Source of the DNA: Tetrahymena elliotti 4EA
Taxonomy: Eukaryota; Ciliophora; Oligohymenophorea; Hymenostomatida; Tetrahymenidae
Length of the DNA stretch: 64,000 nucleotides
Assembly (NCBI GenBank): GCA_000231825.2
Contig: JH720310.1
Span: 130,909 to 194,908, forward strand
Direction of reading: 5' to 3'
Shown: positions 52,686 through 64,000 of the stretch, piece by piece
Position numbering within the stretch: the stretch's first letter is position 1
Layout: every line of letters starts with the position of its first letter
Notes under the pieces: model-generated
Database searches by the model: none
The model's input: the letters and a program-made list of their open reading frames with translations, nothing else
Told to the model about the DNA's origin: nothing
Translations under genes and position numbers: made by a program

Positions 52686-55600
52686 ATGGATTTACTGATA
52701 GAGCATTTCAAGGGATTAAATATTTAGTAAGGAGAGGATCCTGATTAAAAGGAAGTTGTTTTAATAGATTAGTTTATAGCGGAGAACAATTAGTCTTATG
52801 AGTTTTAGTTAAAAGAACATACCACATTAACATAGGAAATTATTTATAAGAGACTCTGTAATAGGGATTGGCTATAATCTTCAAATTCAATAAATTTATT
52901 GAAGATACTTTAGATTATTCGTTTACTTTCCAGAGATGCTAACATTTTAAAGTTTTTAAAGCAAGAATTGAAGAATATCCTGGAGATATTAACTGAGATA
53001 ATAGCAGATTCTACATCAAAAATAACAGGTTAAGTAGGTGAAGATGAAGGTATTAAGGATATACAAGAAATAAACACCGCAATATCAATTAACACTGAAA
53101 TCATACGCATATTTAAAAGACTGAATTGTCCTGAAATCTATGAAATAAGAAGGGTTTTTACAAATGTAATTGACCTGATTTCAGTTAATAATTCATTGCT
53201 TTTAAAAACTCTACTTGATTTTATCCTGCATTTCTTTTAATTTATACCTGATTAAATGAAAGACTTCTACGTCTCTGAATTTGGCCAAATTTATTATATA
53301 GGAAAGTTGCTCTTTGTGTGTGAGAAATATGATGAATCGTACAAAATGTCAGCAATAAATATTCTAACAAAGCTAATGAATAACTAAATAATTAGTGATA
53401 ATTTCAGAAGAATCTAAGGAATAGGAACTCTCATTTAAGAACTCAAAAAAGCTAAATCCTTAAATCTAAAAATTTGTATATTAAACTGCATGTATTAACT
53501 GCTCCAAAAAACAGAAATAGTCTACGATTTCAAAGTATTTGGTATAGTACCGATCCTTCTTAATATCTTAAAAAATGGTAAAAATTTCATGGAAGTTCTC
53601 CTCACAATTGATATTCTCAGCCTCCTTATTATGGATGACGATCTTTCTGTCAAAATTATTAACACAGGTCTTCAAAATGTGACTAAATTCTTAATCTGTT
53701 GCCATCCCATGAGAAAAAAAAAGCTAATCTTTGAGGATATCAAACCAGAATAGCTTAATGAAGCTATTTTCGAACTTGAATTGAGATGTTTCAAGCTTCT
53801 TAGGTGAATTTATTCAAATGTAGAAATATATTTTATTAAATATCTTTTTTTTAAATATTTAGATTCTTGTTTTCAATAGAAAAAAACAGAAGAATATTCA
53901 AGCTACTCTTTCCAACAAAGTAATTTATTTCATTTTATCTAAATCAAAAGAAGATTTTCATCAAATAAATTATATTTTCCATAAGAATACTTTATTTTAA
54001 GTTATAAATACAATAATTTGGTTATACTAACCAAAGGAAAGCTCTTTTATTTCTAGGTATAAATATGGCAAGCAATTTTACTAATTTCCTTTATTGAAAT
54101 CTCTTTTATTTTTATTTTCAGTTAAAAATATGTTCATTTTATTTCATTCCTCTAAAGTATGCTATTTTTACTCTATATAGAGCTCTTTATTTTAAGTTAT
54201 AAATATGAAAATTTGATTTTATTCTTGTAAAGAATAATTGCTCTTTTATTTCTATTTAATGTTAAAAATAGGGCAATTTGATTGATTGTTTTTTTTCTAA
54301 GAGCAAAAACAAAGAATTACTTTTTATGAAAATTTAAAATAAAAGTCTAATAGCAAACAAACAACTATTTTTGCTAGTTTATGCAACTTTAAAAAAAATA
54401 AAAAACTGATCCAATATATTTATACAAGTTAGATTAACATTTTTGAATAAAAATTGATTAGGTTGTTTACTACTTTTATTGATATTGGGAACTATCAGAA
54501 AAATTACAATAAGTATAAAAACTTAGCTGAAGAGTTCAATCTATTGAAAGAAGATGAATTGCTTAAGATTGAAAAGAATTTAGTTGAAATTGATAAAGAC
54601 TTGGCTATTTCTAATGATTCGAAGGCTAAAACTATGACTCAGTTTGGGTCTTATACTCTTGTTGAAATGATTGGTAAAGGTGCTTTTGGTACTGTCTATT
54701 TGGTTAGGAAAGGAGGAAATAAATATGCATTAAAATAAATACCATTTTCTAATGTCGACTTAAGAGATAAGGATGGTAAACCACAAGAAGAAGTAAAAAT
54801 AAATGAAAACAACTTAGAAGAGTATTTCAAGGAAGTTAAAATTTACAAAACACTAAAGCATCCGAATATTGTTACTTATTATGAGTCTTTTATTGAAGAT
54901 GATTGTCTTTGTATAGTTATGGAATTTGTTGAAGGCTTCAATCTTTCTGAATTGATCAAATTATAGATAGAAAAATCAGATCATTTCAGCGAAAAGCAAA
55001 TTTGGAAAGTTGTTGTGAATCTCTCTTCTGTGTTAAAATATTTGCATTATGATAAAAAAATTGTTCATAGAGATTTAAACCCAGCTAATATTATGATTGA
55101 TAATGAATTTAATTGTAAACTGGCAGATTTTGGTTTAGCAAAAACCTTGAACTCATCTGTTAATATGCTATAGTCTTTTGTAGGAACTTTGATGTATTCT
55201 TGTCCTGAAATAGTTCAAAACAGACCATACTCTGAAAAGGCAGATGTTTGGTCATTTGGATGTGTTTTATATGAATTGATGATGCTAAAGCCTCCATTCT
55301 AAAGTGGCAATCCATTAATGTTAGCTAAAAAAATAGTTGATTTAGAATACGAATCTATAAATAAAACAAATGCTCCTTAATATTCATAAGAATTAATTGA
55401 AATTGTCAGTAAGTGCTTAACTGTAGAAGAAAAAGATAGGCCCAGCATTTTAGAAATACTTTCTTCAATTCCCAGCTAATTGGTTTAACACATTGATTTA
55501 TTGAAGGACAAAGAGTAGTATTTGAACCAGGAAATAATACTTTTAACTAGAAAAATGAACTAAAAGAAAGCGAATGATTTCTCTTTCTATGATAATGATA

Positions 55601-55962
55601 AAAAGAAACCATTAATAAAAATAGAGCCAAGCAATTTACATAAAATAGAAGATGACCCAATCAGCAAATTCCTCTTAATTATTTAAAAAATATCTTACAT
55701 TGCCAATTACTCCTCTGTTTAGAAAAACAATTATAAAAAATTCTTAGTCGATCTTTTCTACAACAAAGTTATTTTAAACAAAGAAGAAAATGCCCACTAC
55801 ACTCTTAAATCAGAAATCCAACACATACTCAACTTATCCAAGAGCAACGTTCAATCTCTTAATATCAAATTCGACATCAATTAAAAGCAACACTAAAATG
55901 TTTCATACGAAAACCTCTACTTTTACATTGAAGAACTTTACAGTAGCTTCTAAAAGTAGTGA
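52686..55962 (+). CDS. NEK10: NEK10-like protein kinase with ARM-type N-terminus
   Basis: Exons 52686-53803, 53863-53919 and 54429-55962 join in phase into 902 residues. The first ~390 residues are stacked helices of armadillo type ('ARDANILKFLKQELKNILEI', 'LLKTLLDFILHFFQFIP', 'VPILLNILKNGKNFMEVLLT'). A short coiled coil follows. The kinase has 'GKGAFGTVYLV', 'KYALKQI', 'KTLKHPNIVTYYESF', then 'HRDLNPANIMI' (55065-) and 'LADFGLAK' (55126-), and 'FVGTLMYSCPEIVQ'. The catalytic loop has Asn in place of the usual Lys (HRDLNP), comparable to HRDLTP as I recall it from animal NEK10. The C-terminus ('QKISYIANYSSVQKNNYKKF', 'TLKSEIQHIL') also matches the NEK10 tail. ARM repeats before a NEK kinase domain are specific to NEK10. 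In animals it acts on motile cilia. The catalytic Lys and both Asps are present. Confidence 0.88.
53920..54428. repeat. Degenerate repeats inside the large NEK10-like intron
   Basis: The 509-nt intron holds four to five loose copies of a ~65-bp motif: 'gctcttttatttcta' or 'tactttattttaag', then 'ttataaatat(a/g)', then a T-rich spacer ending 'aatttg/aatttt'. Copies start near 53985, 54040, 54105, 54180 and 54240. The phases of the flanking exons require the splice at 54428/54429. Confidence 0.5.
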
Positions 55963-57774
55963 AAGAAAATCAATAAATAAATAGAAATTAATTAATTAAA
56001 TCAATTAATTAATTCCTACCTTTCTATAAACCTCACTTTCTTCTTTGAAGATAGATACCTTTTCAAAAACTTATTTTGTTATAAAATAATTATCAATTAA
56101 TTAAAAAATAATTAAAGCAACAAACTCTATGTTTTTTCTTATTTAAAAATATATAAATCTAAATATTTTTTGAATTCCATCAAATTTAATCTAGTATTTT
56201 TATCATTTATATTCTCTATTTGGATGGAGCAGTCAGTCAGTCAGTCAGTCAGTCCCTCTGCCTCTTCTTCTGCATAATTTGAAACAATACTTTCAACTAG
56301 CTAATTTTTAAATAGTTACTGAACATATTTTTAATCTATTTATAGATAGTTCTCTCATAAAATTTCAAAAGTTGTTATGGCATAATTATAAAAAAGTAAT
56401 ATTAATTAAAAGTAAAACGCAAAAAATTTTTGTTATTAACTAACTATTTATAAAAAAATTTAAAATTAAGCACTTATTTACCTGAAATTAATACTTTGCA
56501 AGAAAGTAAAAATTAATTAATAGTATCTCTAAAAATTAATTGAAGGTTATATATTTTGTTTTCTATGAGTTGTATATTATATTCCTCATAGTGATTCATT
56601 ATTTCATACTAATTTTATTAGAGAAGCATTAAAATCGATTTCCCTCAAACTTGAAATTTGCAAGAAAATAAAAAGGCTTAAGAGTGAGTATCTATCAGTT
56701 CAGTTTAAATAAAGTTTTTTTTTTTCATTTTCATGTATATTCTACTTAGTATATTAATTCATACTAATTATATTTGAGAAGTATTTATTAATAGTCTAAA
56801 AGTATTAGCAAAGTACTATTGAATTGTTAAATGATTAAAAGCAGTATTCAGATTAAATTATTAAGATTTCTGTAAAATAAAATAACAATTTTTAAATGTA
56901 TTTGGAAATTTGATCTAATTTATTTAAGTATACAATTTAGTATAAAGATAAAAGTAAACTTTATTTTTTATTTTTTAGTAGCTACTTTATTATTTAGAAT
57001 GCATTTACTGAGTAATTCATTAATTCATACTAATTATATTAGCAAAAACCATTATTTATAATTTTAAGTAAAAACCTGAAATTAAAACACTTTTTACAAA
57101 ATAAAATAAATGTAATTTAGATCAATACATTTGAAATGCTATCAAATTTATTGAAGCAGAAATTAGAATAAAGATAAAAGTAAACTTAATTTTTTATTTT
57201 TTAGTAGTTGATTTATTAGTTTGTTTATATTACATTTACTAAATGATTTTTATTGAAGCAGAAATTAGAATAAAGATAAAAGTAAGCTTAATTTTTTATT
57301 TTTTAGTAGTTGACTTATTAGTTTGTTTATAATACATTTACTAAATGATTCATTAATTCATACTAATTATATTATTGTATTTTAAAATTTTAAGTAGAGG
57401 ATGAAGATATATATAAAAACCTGAAATTAATTTGCTTTTCAATAAAATAAATATAATACAGATCATTTCATTTGACACATAAATTAATTAAAAAGTTATT
57501 GTTTTGTTTAAGAATAGATTAAAATAAAGATTTAAGTAAACTTAATTTTTAATTTTATAGTTACTTTAATACTTGAGTAAGTATAACATTTAAGTTGAAT
57601 AGAAAGAATATTTAGTGTGAAGATAGGGATGTAAAGTAAGAAAAGTAAGTAAAATTAATAAATAGATTGAAAATATATGTAAAATATTGAATATACTTGA
57701 TTAGGGTTTGATTATGATTTAATTATACACTTTTATTTACACAGTAAGTAATTCAAAAATAAATAACATTAACA
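55963..57774. other. Convergent spacer with tandem repeats
   Basis: 1.8 kb of A/T-rich DNA with no gene seen. Contains an 'agtc' simple repeat at 56229-56254. The motif 'ttcattaattcatactaatt' or close variants recurs near 56590, 56755, 57020 and 57350. A ~100-bp tandem duplication is listed separately. Confidence 0.5.
57150..57348. repeat. ~100-bp near-perfect tandem duplication
   Basis: 57150-57249 and 57250-57348 are almost identical: 'ttattgaagcagaaattaga', 'ataaagataaaagtaa', 'cttaattttttatttttta', 'gtagttga', 'ttattagtttgtttata', 'tacatttactaaatgatt'. Only about four substitutions separate them, so the duplication is recent. Older, weaker copies lie at 56940-57000. Confidence 0.8.
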
Positions 57775-58484
57775 TCACAATGATACTTCTTCCTCTTCTC
57801 TAGGGTAAGTCCAGTCGAATAAAATTTTATTGGGTTCGTTTGTTTTAGGATCAAGTTGTAAAGCAACTAATGAACCATTGGGCAAAGTATTTTGCAAACC
57901 CAAGTACCAAGTTAGAGAACACATTAATCCACCATGGGTGAAAACCAAGTGATTTCCTTCAGAAAGCTTACTGAAGAATTAAATTGCTCTTTTTCTAGTA
58001 TCGTGCCAGCTTTCTCCTTCTACTGCTTTAAATTCTATATTATTAATCAAATCCTTTCTTTCTTGGCTTAAAGAATCGAAATGAATTCCTTCTTCTTTAC
58101 CAAAGTTAAGCTCTCTTAGTAGAGGATCAGTTTTAATGATAGATTTTTCAGGAAAAGCTAAAGAAATATAAGCAGTATCAAGACTTCTTATTAAATCTGA
58201 TGAATTAATTGAAGAGAATTTATCAATGCTACCAACAAAACCTTAATACAACTTATTAGCTTAAGATCTACCTATTTTATTGTTATTATTTATTAGCTAT
58301 TTTCTATTTGATTTAAGAAAATTGATTGTTTTTTACCTTTTAATGTCAATTTGGTGTCAGTCCAACCTGTAACAGTACCAGAATAATTGCCCATGGACTA
58401 ACCATGTCTAACAAGCAATACATTCTTACTATTTTGTAACTTAACAAATTATTAAACTTACTTTCTTAATAACTCAAACTGCAT
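57775..58484 (-). CDS. Histidine phosphatase / phosphoglycerate-mutase family protein
   Basis: Exons 58484-58337 and 58271-57775 join in phase into 214 residues; ATG at 58482-58484 and TGA at 57775-57777. Residues 21-30 read 'NVLLVRHGQS', the RHG motif with the catalytic His (H27), followed by 'NYSGTVTGWTDTKLTLKG'. Further on are 'SLDTAYIS' and 'LLRELNFGKEEGIHFD' (the acidic active-site block), then 'HLVFTHGGLMCSLTWYLG' with the second His. All four phosphate-pocket elements (RHG, later R, E and H) seem present. The 'R-S-L-D-T-A' block where mutases have SxLxRAxxT, and the short length, suggest a phosphatase or a cofactor-dependent mutase relative rather than a glycolytic enzyme; substrate unknown. 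Confidence 0.85.
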
Positions 58485-60226
58485 TTCAGACTGACTAAAT
58501 CTATTTTTATTAAATTACGAATGAATGTACCGTACCTATACTAAATTTTAATATGTATAAAAATAATATGAATGAATAACAAATCAAATTCTTTTTGTTT
58601 CTTCGCTTTTTTCTTTTAATTAATTTGCGAATATTCATTCACTTTAGCAAAATAACTAAAGCCAAATAAGCTTTTTTGATCAAAACTATAAATTCAAATA
58701 AAAAATTTGAGGATGCATTGATGGATGAAAGGATATATAACGTTAGGAATATTCTATTTCTCATTTAGAAAGATACTCATTCTCAAATTTATTTATTTAT
58801 TTATTTCTTATCTAAATTTTTATTTAAAATTAACTCTTTTTATTTCTTTCTTTTAAAGTTTTGAAATTTGTTTTTCATTTCATTTTAAAAATTAATTTAA
58901 CCTCCTTCGTCATCATTCATAAATTCTATCAAATATGAAATTCAATAAACGTGTTTTTCAAATTATTACTTGGCAAATTTGAAAATAAATACAAAGTAAA
59001 TTTTTTGTTATTTTATGTGAAATTTTGAATGAAGATTTGAAATTTAAATTGATCCATAAATAGCATAATTAAGGTTTTTAAAGAAAATTTCCACTTTGCT
59101 TAATGATGTAAAGTTATTCATTGATAAATTATGTTGTCCAATTATTTGAATGATAAATAAATTCGTTCAGTGATTGATGGGAGGAAGTAAGTAGTTTTTA
59201 TTTGGAAAATATTTTTATTAAATTCTGTTTTCAAGGTAGAATAAGTATATCAGAACAAAAAAGCATGCTTTATTTTACTGTTATTTTTTGCATTTTGCTT
59301 GATTAAGTTTGCTTGAACAAGTTAAATTACAAAAAAAATGTGTCTATTTTTATAACTAATTAGGAGAATAAAAAGTAAATGACGAAATCAGCAGAAATTA
59401 GTTTCAGAGAAGTATTCGTATTTTTTAGTATGTCTCAGAATTAATTTTTTGTGGATGGTTGGTTGGTTGGCTTCAAATATGTATGGCGGCATGCTGTAAA
59501 ATTGTGTAATTATTTGGGACATATCCTAATTTTGCTGACGAATTTTCAGGGTTCTAACAACTTAATTAAAATTTCTTGCTTTAATGATGGAATAACAAAA
59601 AATTTATTAGAACATTCTTCTATCTCTTTGATTTACTATTTCATAAGAATTACTTCAAGAAGAATTAATTTACGACCTATTATTATAGATAAATATTGCT
59701 CTAGCCAGCAATTCTAGCTTGTATTTCTATTCCAAATTTCACATAGATGTGTTTATTTTAAAGAACTTTTTTCTAATTTTAGGTTCTTAATTAGATTAGG
59801 GGCTGAATGGGATTGTATAAGAATTAAAATTATCAGCCCATTTAAAAATCTAAATTTAGAAACATTCTAGTGAATGACTTTAAGTAGTACTAAATGGTTA
59901 GCTTTACATACAATTTTATTATTATTTTATTTAGTGTCTAGCCTTTGAATCTTTTTCACCTAAAATCAAGAAAAGTTATTAAAAAGTTTGTATTATTACA
60001 TCACATATCATTAATTTATAGTGTTTGGTAGGGTATTTTCAAATTTAATTGAATTTTCTCTTTAAATAATGAGCCTCCTCATCTAGAACTTATAATGAAT
60101 TTTTAATTAAAAAATATAAATAAATACCTATCAATTAACATTGCAGTTGATTAACTGTACAAATAACTAATTCATTCATTCATTATTTCAAATCAAAAAC
60201 CAGATAACCTTTTTCTTCTAAATAAA
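58485..60226. other. Divergent spacer with a probable transposase remnant
   Basis: 1.7 kb between the phosphatase (-) and Mpv17 (+) genes. Mostly A/T-rich spacer. The section 59430-59940 has visibly more G and C than its surroundings and carries the mariner-like remnant listed separately; nothing else seen. Confidence 0.5.
59440..59720 (-). mobile_element. Possible Tc1/mariner-type transposase remnant
   Basis: Minus-strand 59720 down to 59548 reads 'LEQYLSIIIGRKLILLEVIL', then 'KEIEECSNKFFVIPSLKQEI', ending at TGA. This order is that of the last catalytic part of IS630/Tc1/mariner transposases (D-N-A-x-x-H, a short helix, then FLPPYSPxLNPIE). The acid and the PYSP motif are eroded, and no other transposase part or inverted repeats were found. 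The plus strand of the same stretch has an open frame that begins at 59451, which I regard as chance. Weak call. Confidence 0.35.
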
Positions 60227-61233
60227 ATGAACTTTTTGAAATATTACTCTAACTTATTGGTTACTCATCCCATGAAAACTAAAATGGCCACTGCAAGTAA
60301 GCTTTTTATTTTTTAATAATCCCAGCTCTATTTATTCCATTCATCTATCGATCAATTGATTGATTGATGCTCAATTACTTCCATAAATCTAATTGAAAAA
60401 AATAAATTAAGACAAAATTATAAAAATTGAAATTTTTTGAGTTGTTTATTCTTTAAATTAATTAATTTTATACTCTTTAAATAGTTGTTAGCAAAATTTT
60501 AAATGATATTTTTTAATTACAAAAAGGTATTATTTTTTCAACAGCTGACGTTTTGTGCTAAAAATTTGTTGAAGAAAAAAAAACAATTGATTACAAGAGA
60601 ACATTTTGTAACACTTTTGTAGGCGCTTTTATTTAAGCTCCTTTACTTCATGGCTGGATGAACATTGTTTTACAAAAAGTATTAAATGTATATCTCCCTA
60701 GAATGGGTTTGCTTGTGAATGCAACAAACACTCAAAAAGCAATTTGCTCTGTAGTTTTAGATCAATTACTTTATTCTCCATTCATCTAATCTTTATATTA
60801 TATGTCAACTAATTTACTTATCAACGGTAACTTAGAATCTGGATTAAATGCTATTAAAAATAAAATGCCTAAGTCTTTGGTTGATTCATATAAAATATGG
60901 CCTGCATCAAACTTTATCTGTTATGGCTACGTTCCTTTGCAATTCAGAGTTCTCTGGGTAATTAATTAATTAATATTATTTTATAAAACGCATTTAATTT
61001 ATTATTTTCTTTTCATAAAATAGACAAATTTAGTTGGCATTTTCTGGTAAATGTACATGAGCTATCAAAACAATAATCACCATCACCACCATAAACAAGA
61101 ACAAAACCAAGTATCTATTGAAAAATAAACTAACTTAATCCCAAATATCACAGTACCAAATTCTCTATTCTCATTTGCAACTTAGTTCTCCATGCAAATA
61201 GCTTCTACTCAAACTATGATGCTTTAAATCTGA
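60227..61233 (+). CDS. Mpv17/PMP22-family membrane protein
   Basis: Exons 60227-60296, 60545-60957 and 61024-61233 join in phase into 230 residues. 'YYSNLLVTHPMKTKMATA' then 'TDVLCQKFVE' is the family's N-terminal pattern (YLxxLxxxPxxTKxxTxxxxxxxGDxxxQ). 'RTFCNTFVGAFIQAPLLHGW' follows with the conserved R and the P-x-x-H-x-W block. The signature near the end, 'KIWPASNFICYGYVPLQFRV' and 'WQMYMSYQ', matches W-P-x-x-x-x-x-x-F-x-x-V-P-x-x-x-R plus W-x-x-Y-L-S. Four membrane helices. Relatives sit in the inner mitochondrial or peroxisomal membrane and affect metabolite flux; which one cannot be told. A His-rich patch follows the signature, and a ~50-residue tail closes the protein, which is longer than the family's usual end. 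Confidence 0.85.
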
Positions 61234-62759
61234 AAAGATCAAAGATTTAACTCCAAACTAACTAACTAACCAACCAATTAAATAAATTAACAAATCAACT
61301 TAAACAATTACAAATTCTTCTAAATTTCTTATCCTCTCCTCTGATTAATTGATTCCACAAACAAACTCTGTATAAAATGTATCTAGTTAATTAAACAAAA
61401 TTAAATAAATGTTTCAAAATATAATTTTTAAATCAAATATAAATAATCTTGACTTTAAAAATATTACAATATGTCTGTCTCTAAAAAATTATATATCAAT
61501 ATTTTATCAATCTATTTTTAATATTTTCAACTTCCTTCTAAAATAAATTCATATTTATTTGTAATTTTTAAAAAAACATCAAGATGACTAAAAGTAATTT
61601 TAATAAATTTAGGAGTAATATTTCAATTTTATTTTTTAACTATTTTTTAATTCTAAAAACTCATCTTCTTTCTCACAAAGAAACCATAAATTATTTCACA
61701 TCATCCATACATACATACACAGATAATTAATTATTTTAATTTTTTTTTTTAAATTACTTTAATTACTTGATTAACAATTTACTATCATAAAATTCATTTT
61801 TTTTTGCTTGCTTTGGAGGTGTAAAATTTGGAAATCATATTATATAAATTAAAGTAAAATAGAATATTTATTTCAATCACTTAATTGACTGCCAAATAAA
61901 TTCAAGAAAGAATTTTAGAAGATTGAGATAGACCAAAAAATAGATCTACTTCCAATCAGTATAAAAATAATTAAGATTTTTTGAATTATTTATATTTTAC
62001 TAGTTGTTTTCTGATTCTGTTAATTTATGTTTATCATTTTAAATTTTGATCTTTAAAAATTAAAATTTATTTGAATGCTTTGGAATCACATCACCAGAAA
62101 AATAGAAAATAAAATGATTCATTTAAATTCATTTTTAAGAAAGAAATATTTGTTTAAAGATCTTAATCAGCTCAGAAATACTTAATTGATATTTACCTGC
62201 ACTAATTAAAACAATTTTAGCTAATTACTGAGTATCTATCTACTTAAAAATTAGTTTATTAAAGTTGAAATTAACCTTAAACTTTTTGTCATAGATTTTG
62301 TAAAATTTAATAAACCGGATCATCAAATAAAAAGAAGTTTAATGAGCTGAAGATAAAATAACATTTAGTTTTCATCCTATTTTAGGAATAAAGGAGAAAA
62401 AAAATCTTTAAAAATTTGTTTAATTGAGGATTAATATTTATAGATCAATTAATCAATCAATCGTTTTTATATCTCATCAAAAATTATAATAAAAATTGAG
62501 GTTGATTTTTTCATTGATTGACTCATAATAGAGGTAAATAAAATTTTAGTTTGTTTGAGTTTTTTAACTATTGTAAATAACTCCCTCTCTCCTTCACATA
62601 TCTATCTATCTATGTATCAGCTATAAAATCAAACTTAATTTGGTGTTAATAATTAATAATCTATAAAATACAATTTTTTGATCAAATAAACAATAAATAA
62701 ATTAGAAGCAAAAAAACAAACAAACATAATAGTTGATTATTTGATTTTTAGAAATTAGG
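61234..62759. other. A/T-rich spacer
   Basis: 1.5 kb without recognisable coding sequence. Short 'aacc'/'aact' and 'tatc' simple repeats near 61255-61275 and 62598-62615. The promoter of the last gene should lie at its right end. Confidence 0.5.
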
Positions 62760-64000
62760 ATGAAACTAAATTACTTTATTTTGGTTTTATTGATTATATC
62801 GATTCTTTTTTAGGCTTCTAAAGCCTAAGGTTAATAGCCTCCTCCCCCTCCTCCATAAAATGGTGACGGAGATGATAACAATGACGATGATGACAATGGT
62901 GATAATTGCAATCCTAAATTATGTAGACTTTGCTATGTAACTGAGAATCTATGTTTCTTATGCAGAGAAGGGTACTATCTTACTTAAAACTTTTCGTGTG
63001 ATGAAAGGTATGATTTTGAAGATAGGGGAGATGATTATTCTTTAGCAGTTGGAATCATAAACATCATTTTTTTGATAGTAGTTTATTTTGGATGGGCAAT
63101 CATTTCAAGAAATAATCAACATAGATACACTAATCTAAACAATGAAGCTCCTTAGTTAAGTGCAGAAGTTCTCTAAGTAATAAGATAAAATAATAATAAT
63201 TAGAATTCTCCATAACTGATTAAGATAGGTGCTCCAAGTGAATTCGATACAGTTAGTAAAAAGAGTAGTATAGAGCCTTAGTAAATGTTTGATGAAAAGA
63301 ATAATGTTCACCCTAAAAATAATAAAACTCCATTACCTGCATATGATATTGATTATAATAATGCAGCTTCTCCTGACGTATCTAAGGGATATCCCTTAAA
63401 TTAATTTAACAACTTCAATTAACAACAAAATGACTTTGTCCCTGAGTTTTAGCCTCAACCAATCTAACAGTAATCACAGCAACAAGATTAGCAAAAACCT
63501 TTTGTAACAAGTGACTTAAATGGATATTGGCTGACTTAAGCAGGAAAGTTCTCCTTTAAAGATTTCAGCAATTAGCATAGAATAAAGCATGTAATCATTA
63601 ATTTAGCTATTTTGTAGAGAATATTTTCTTCTATGTTCTATAAAGCTGGCAAGAGAGGTGATGATAATGATAGAGATGAAGGTAAGAGAATGATATTTCT
63701 AGCATTCCTAGTGTGTATGATTATTTACTGGTTAGCTACCTTTATACCTCCTATTATTTTAAAGATCTTCTCCTATTGCTTGTGTTTGAAAAAGGACCCA
63801 AATGGAAGATGTAGTTCAGTCTTCATCAATATATTATTCTACTTTTTTACAATCTTAATGACCGGCTTGTCTACAAAAGTCATTTTAAGAATGTCAGGAT
63901 TCGAAGCTCAGGTTTGGATACTTCTAATCTTAGCTGCTTGGTTAATCATCCTTTTCTTTGATAAAAAATCAGTGGAAATAGCCAAAAAAAGAAAAGGAGG
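62760..64000 (+). CDS. Unknown secretory-pathway membrane protein (3' end outside window)
   Basis: ATG at 62760 opens a continuous frame that is still open at the last base. Residues 1-23 are a signal peptide (hydrophobic 'FILVLLIISILF', then 'QASKAQG'). A Pro run and an acidic D/N/G stretch follow. Then comes a small Cys-rich segment, 'CNPKLCRLCYVTENLCFLC', ending 'REGYYLTQNFSC' (seven Cys), like an EGF/furin-type fragment facing the lumen or outside. A first membrane helix ('SLAVGIINIIFLIVVYFGW') leads into a ~200-residue cytosolic Q/N/P-rich region. At least three more helices follow ('MIFLAFLVCMIIYWLATFI', 'FINILFYFFTILMTGL', 'VWILLILAAWLIILFF'). No family recognised. A role as a surface or vacuolar membrane protein is only a guess from layout. 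Confidence 0.75.

Noticed and set aside
54454..54738. 94-residue frame starting MIRLFTTF taken as a separate gene start
   Set aside because: With TAA read as Gln it continues through the whole kinase domain, and the phase fits an upstream exon ending at 53919; it is an internal part of the NEK10-like gene, and its supposed ATG is a misread of ATT.
56229..56254. 'agtc' tandem repeat as a regulatory element
   Set aside because: A plain tetranucleotide microsatellite in a convergent spacer; nothing ties it to a gene.
59451..59717. 88-residue plus-strand open frame
   Set aside because: No recognisable domain and a standard-code stop artefact; the opposite strand gives a better, though eroded, transposase-like reading.

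Overview
The window looks like macronuclear DNA of an oligohymenophorean ciliate close to Tetrahymena. In every convincing reading frame TAA and TAG are read through as Gln and only TGA ends the frame. The DNA is very A+T rich, intergenic spacers are long, and genes carry many GT-AG introns, mostly 40-500 nt. Those introns are far longer than Paramecium's ~25 nt introns, so Tetrahymena or a near relative fits best. Simple stop-to-stop scanning with the standard code is misleading here. The gene models below were built by reading exons by eye with the ciliate code; exact exon borders are only given where the phases agree.

Layout. 0-2.3 kb: spacer with a three-copy degenerate repeat. 2.3-4.1 kb: a Vta1/LIP5-like gene (+). 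5.3-8.7 kb: a hormone-sensitive-lipase-type esterase (+), followed by a decayed tandem copy of its own 3' end. 9.5-13.7 kb: a protein with two cyclic-nucleotide-binding domains (+). 13.9-14.5 kb: a small unknown gene. 15.2-17.9 kb: a graveyard of mobile DNA, with an ISXO2/Merlin-like transposase remnant (-) abutting a broken reading frame that joins the end of a PIF1-type helicase to a USP-type ubiquitin protease (+). 18.2-22.3 kb: a tandem array of one 90-nt leucine-rich-repeat exon plus its intron, partly hidden by a 314-base N gap and visibly decaying. 23.6-26.9 kb: a RING/B-box/coiled-coil protein with C-terminal leucine-rich repeats (+). 27.8-29.1 kb: a Qa-SNARE syntaxin (-). 30.8-32.0 kb: an intronless gene for a secreted, probably GPI-anchored protein with a T4-lysozyme (GH24) fold signature but altered active-site residues (+). 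32.8-35.0 kb: an unknown coiled-coil protein (-). 35.1-36.1 kb: a four-copy ~245-bp repeat.

The right half holds three genes whose families act on cilia: a cytosolic carboxypeptidase (tubulin deglutamylase family, 36.5-41.4 kb, +), a CDKL-family kinase (45.4-49.3 kb, -) and a NEK10-like kinase with an ARM-type N-terminus (52.7-56.0 kb, +). Between them lie an unknown multi-pass membrane protein (42.2-44.1 kb, -) and a MAPEG-like membrane protein (51.2-51.8 kb, +). The window ends with a histidine-phosphatase/phosphoglycerate-mutase-family gene (57.8-58.5 kb, -), a possible mariner-type transposase remnant (~59.5 kb, -), an Mpv17/PMP22-family gene (60.2-61.2 kb, +) and the first part of an unknown secretory-pathway membrane protein (62.8 kb onward, +).

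Genes are single-transcript eukaryotic units on both strands; there is no operon structure. I recognised no rRNA, tRNA, telomere repeat or CRISPR. The most unusual items are the GH24-like surface protein, the helicase-USP pseudogene with its transposase neighbour, and the modular LRR exon array.
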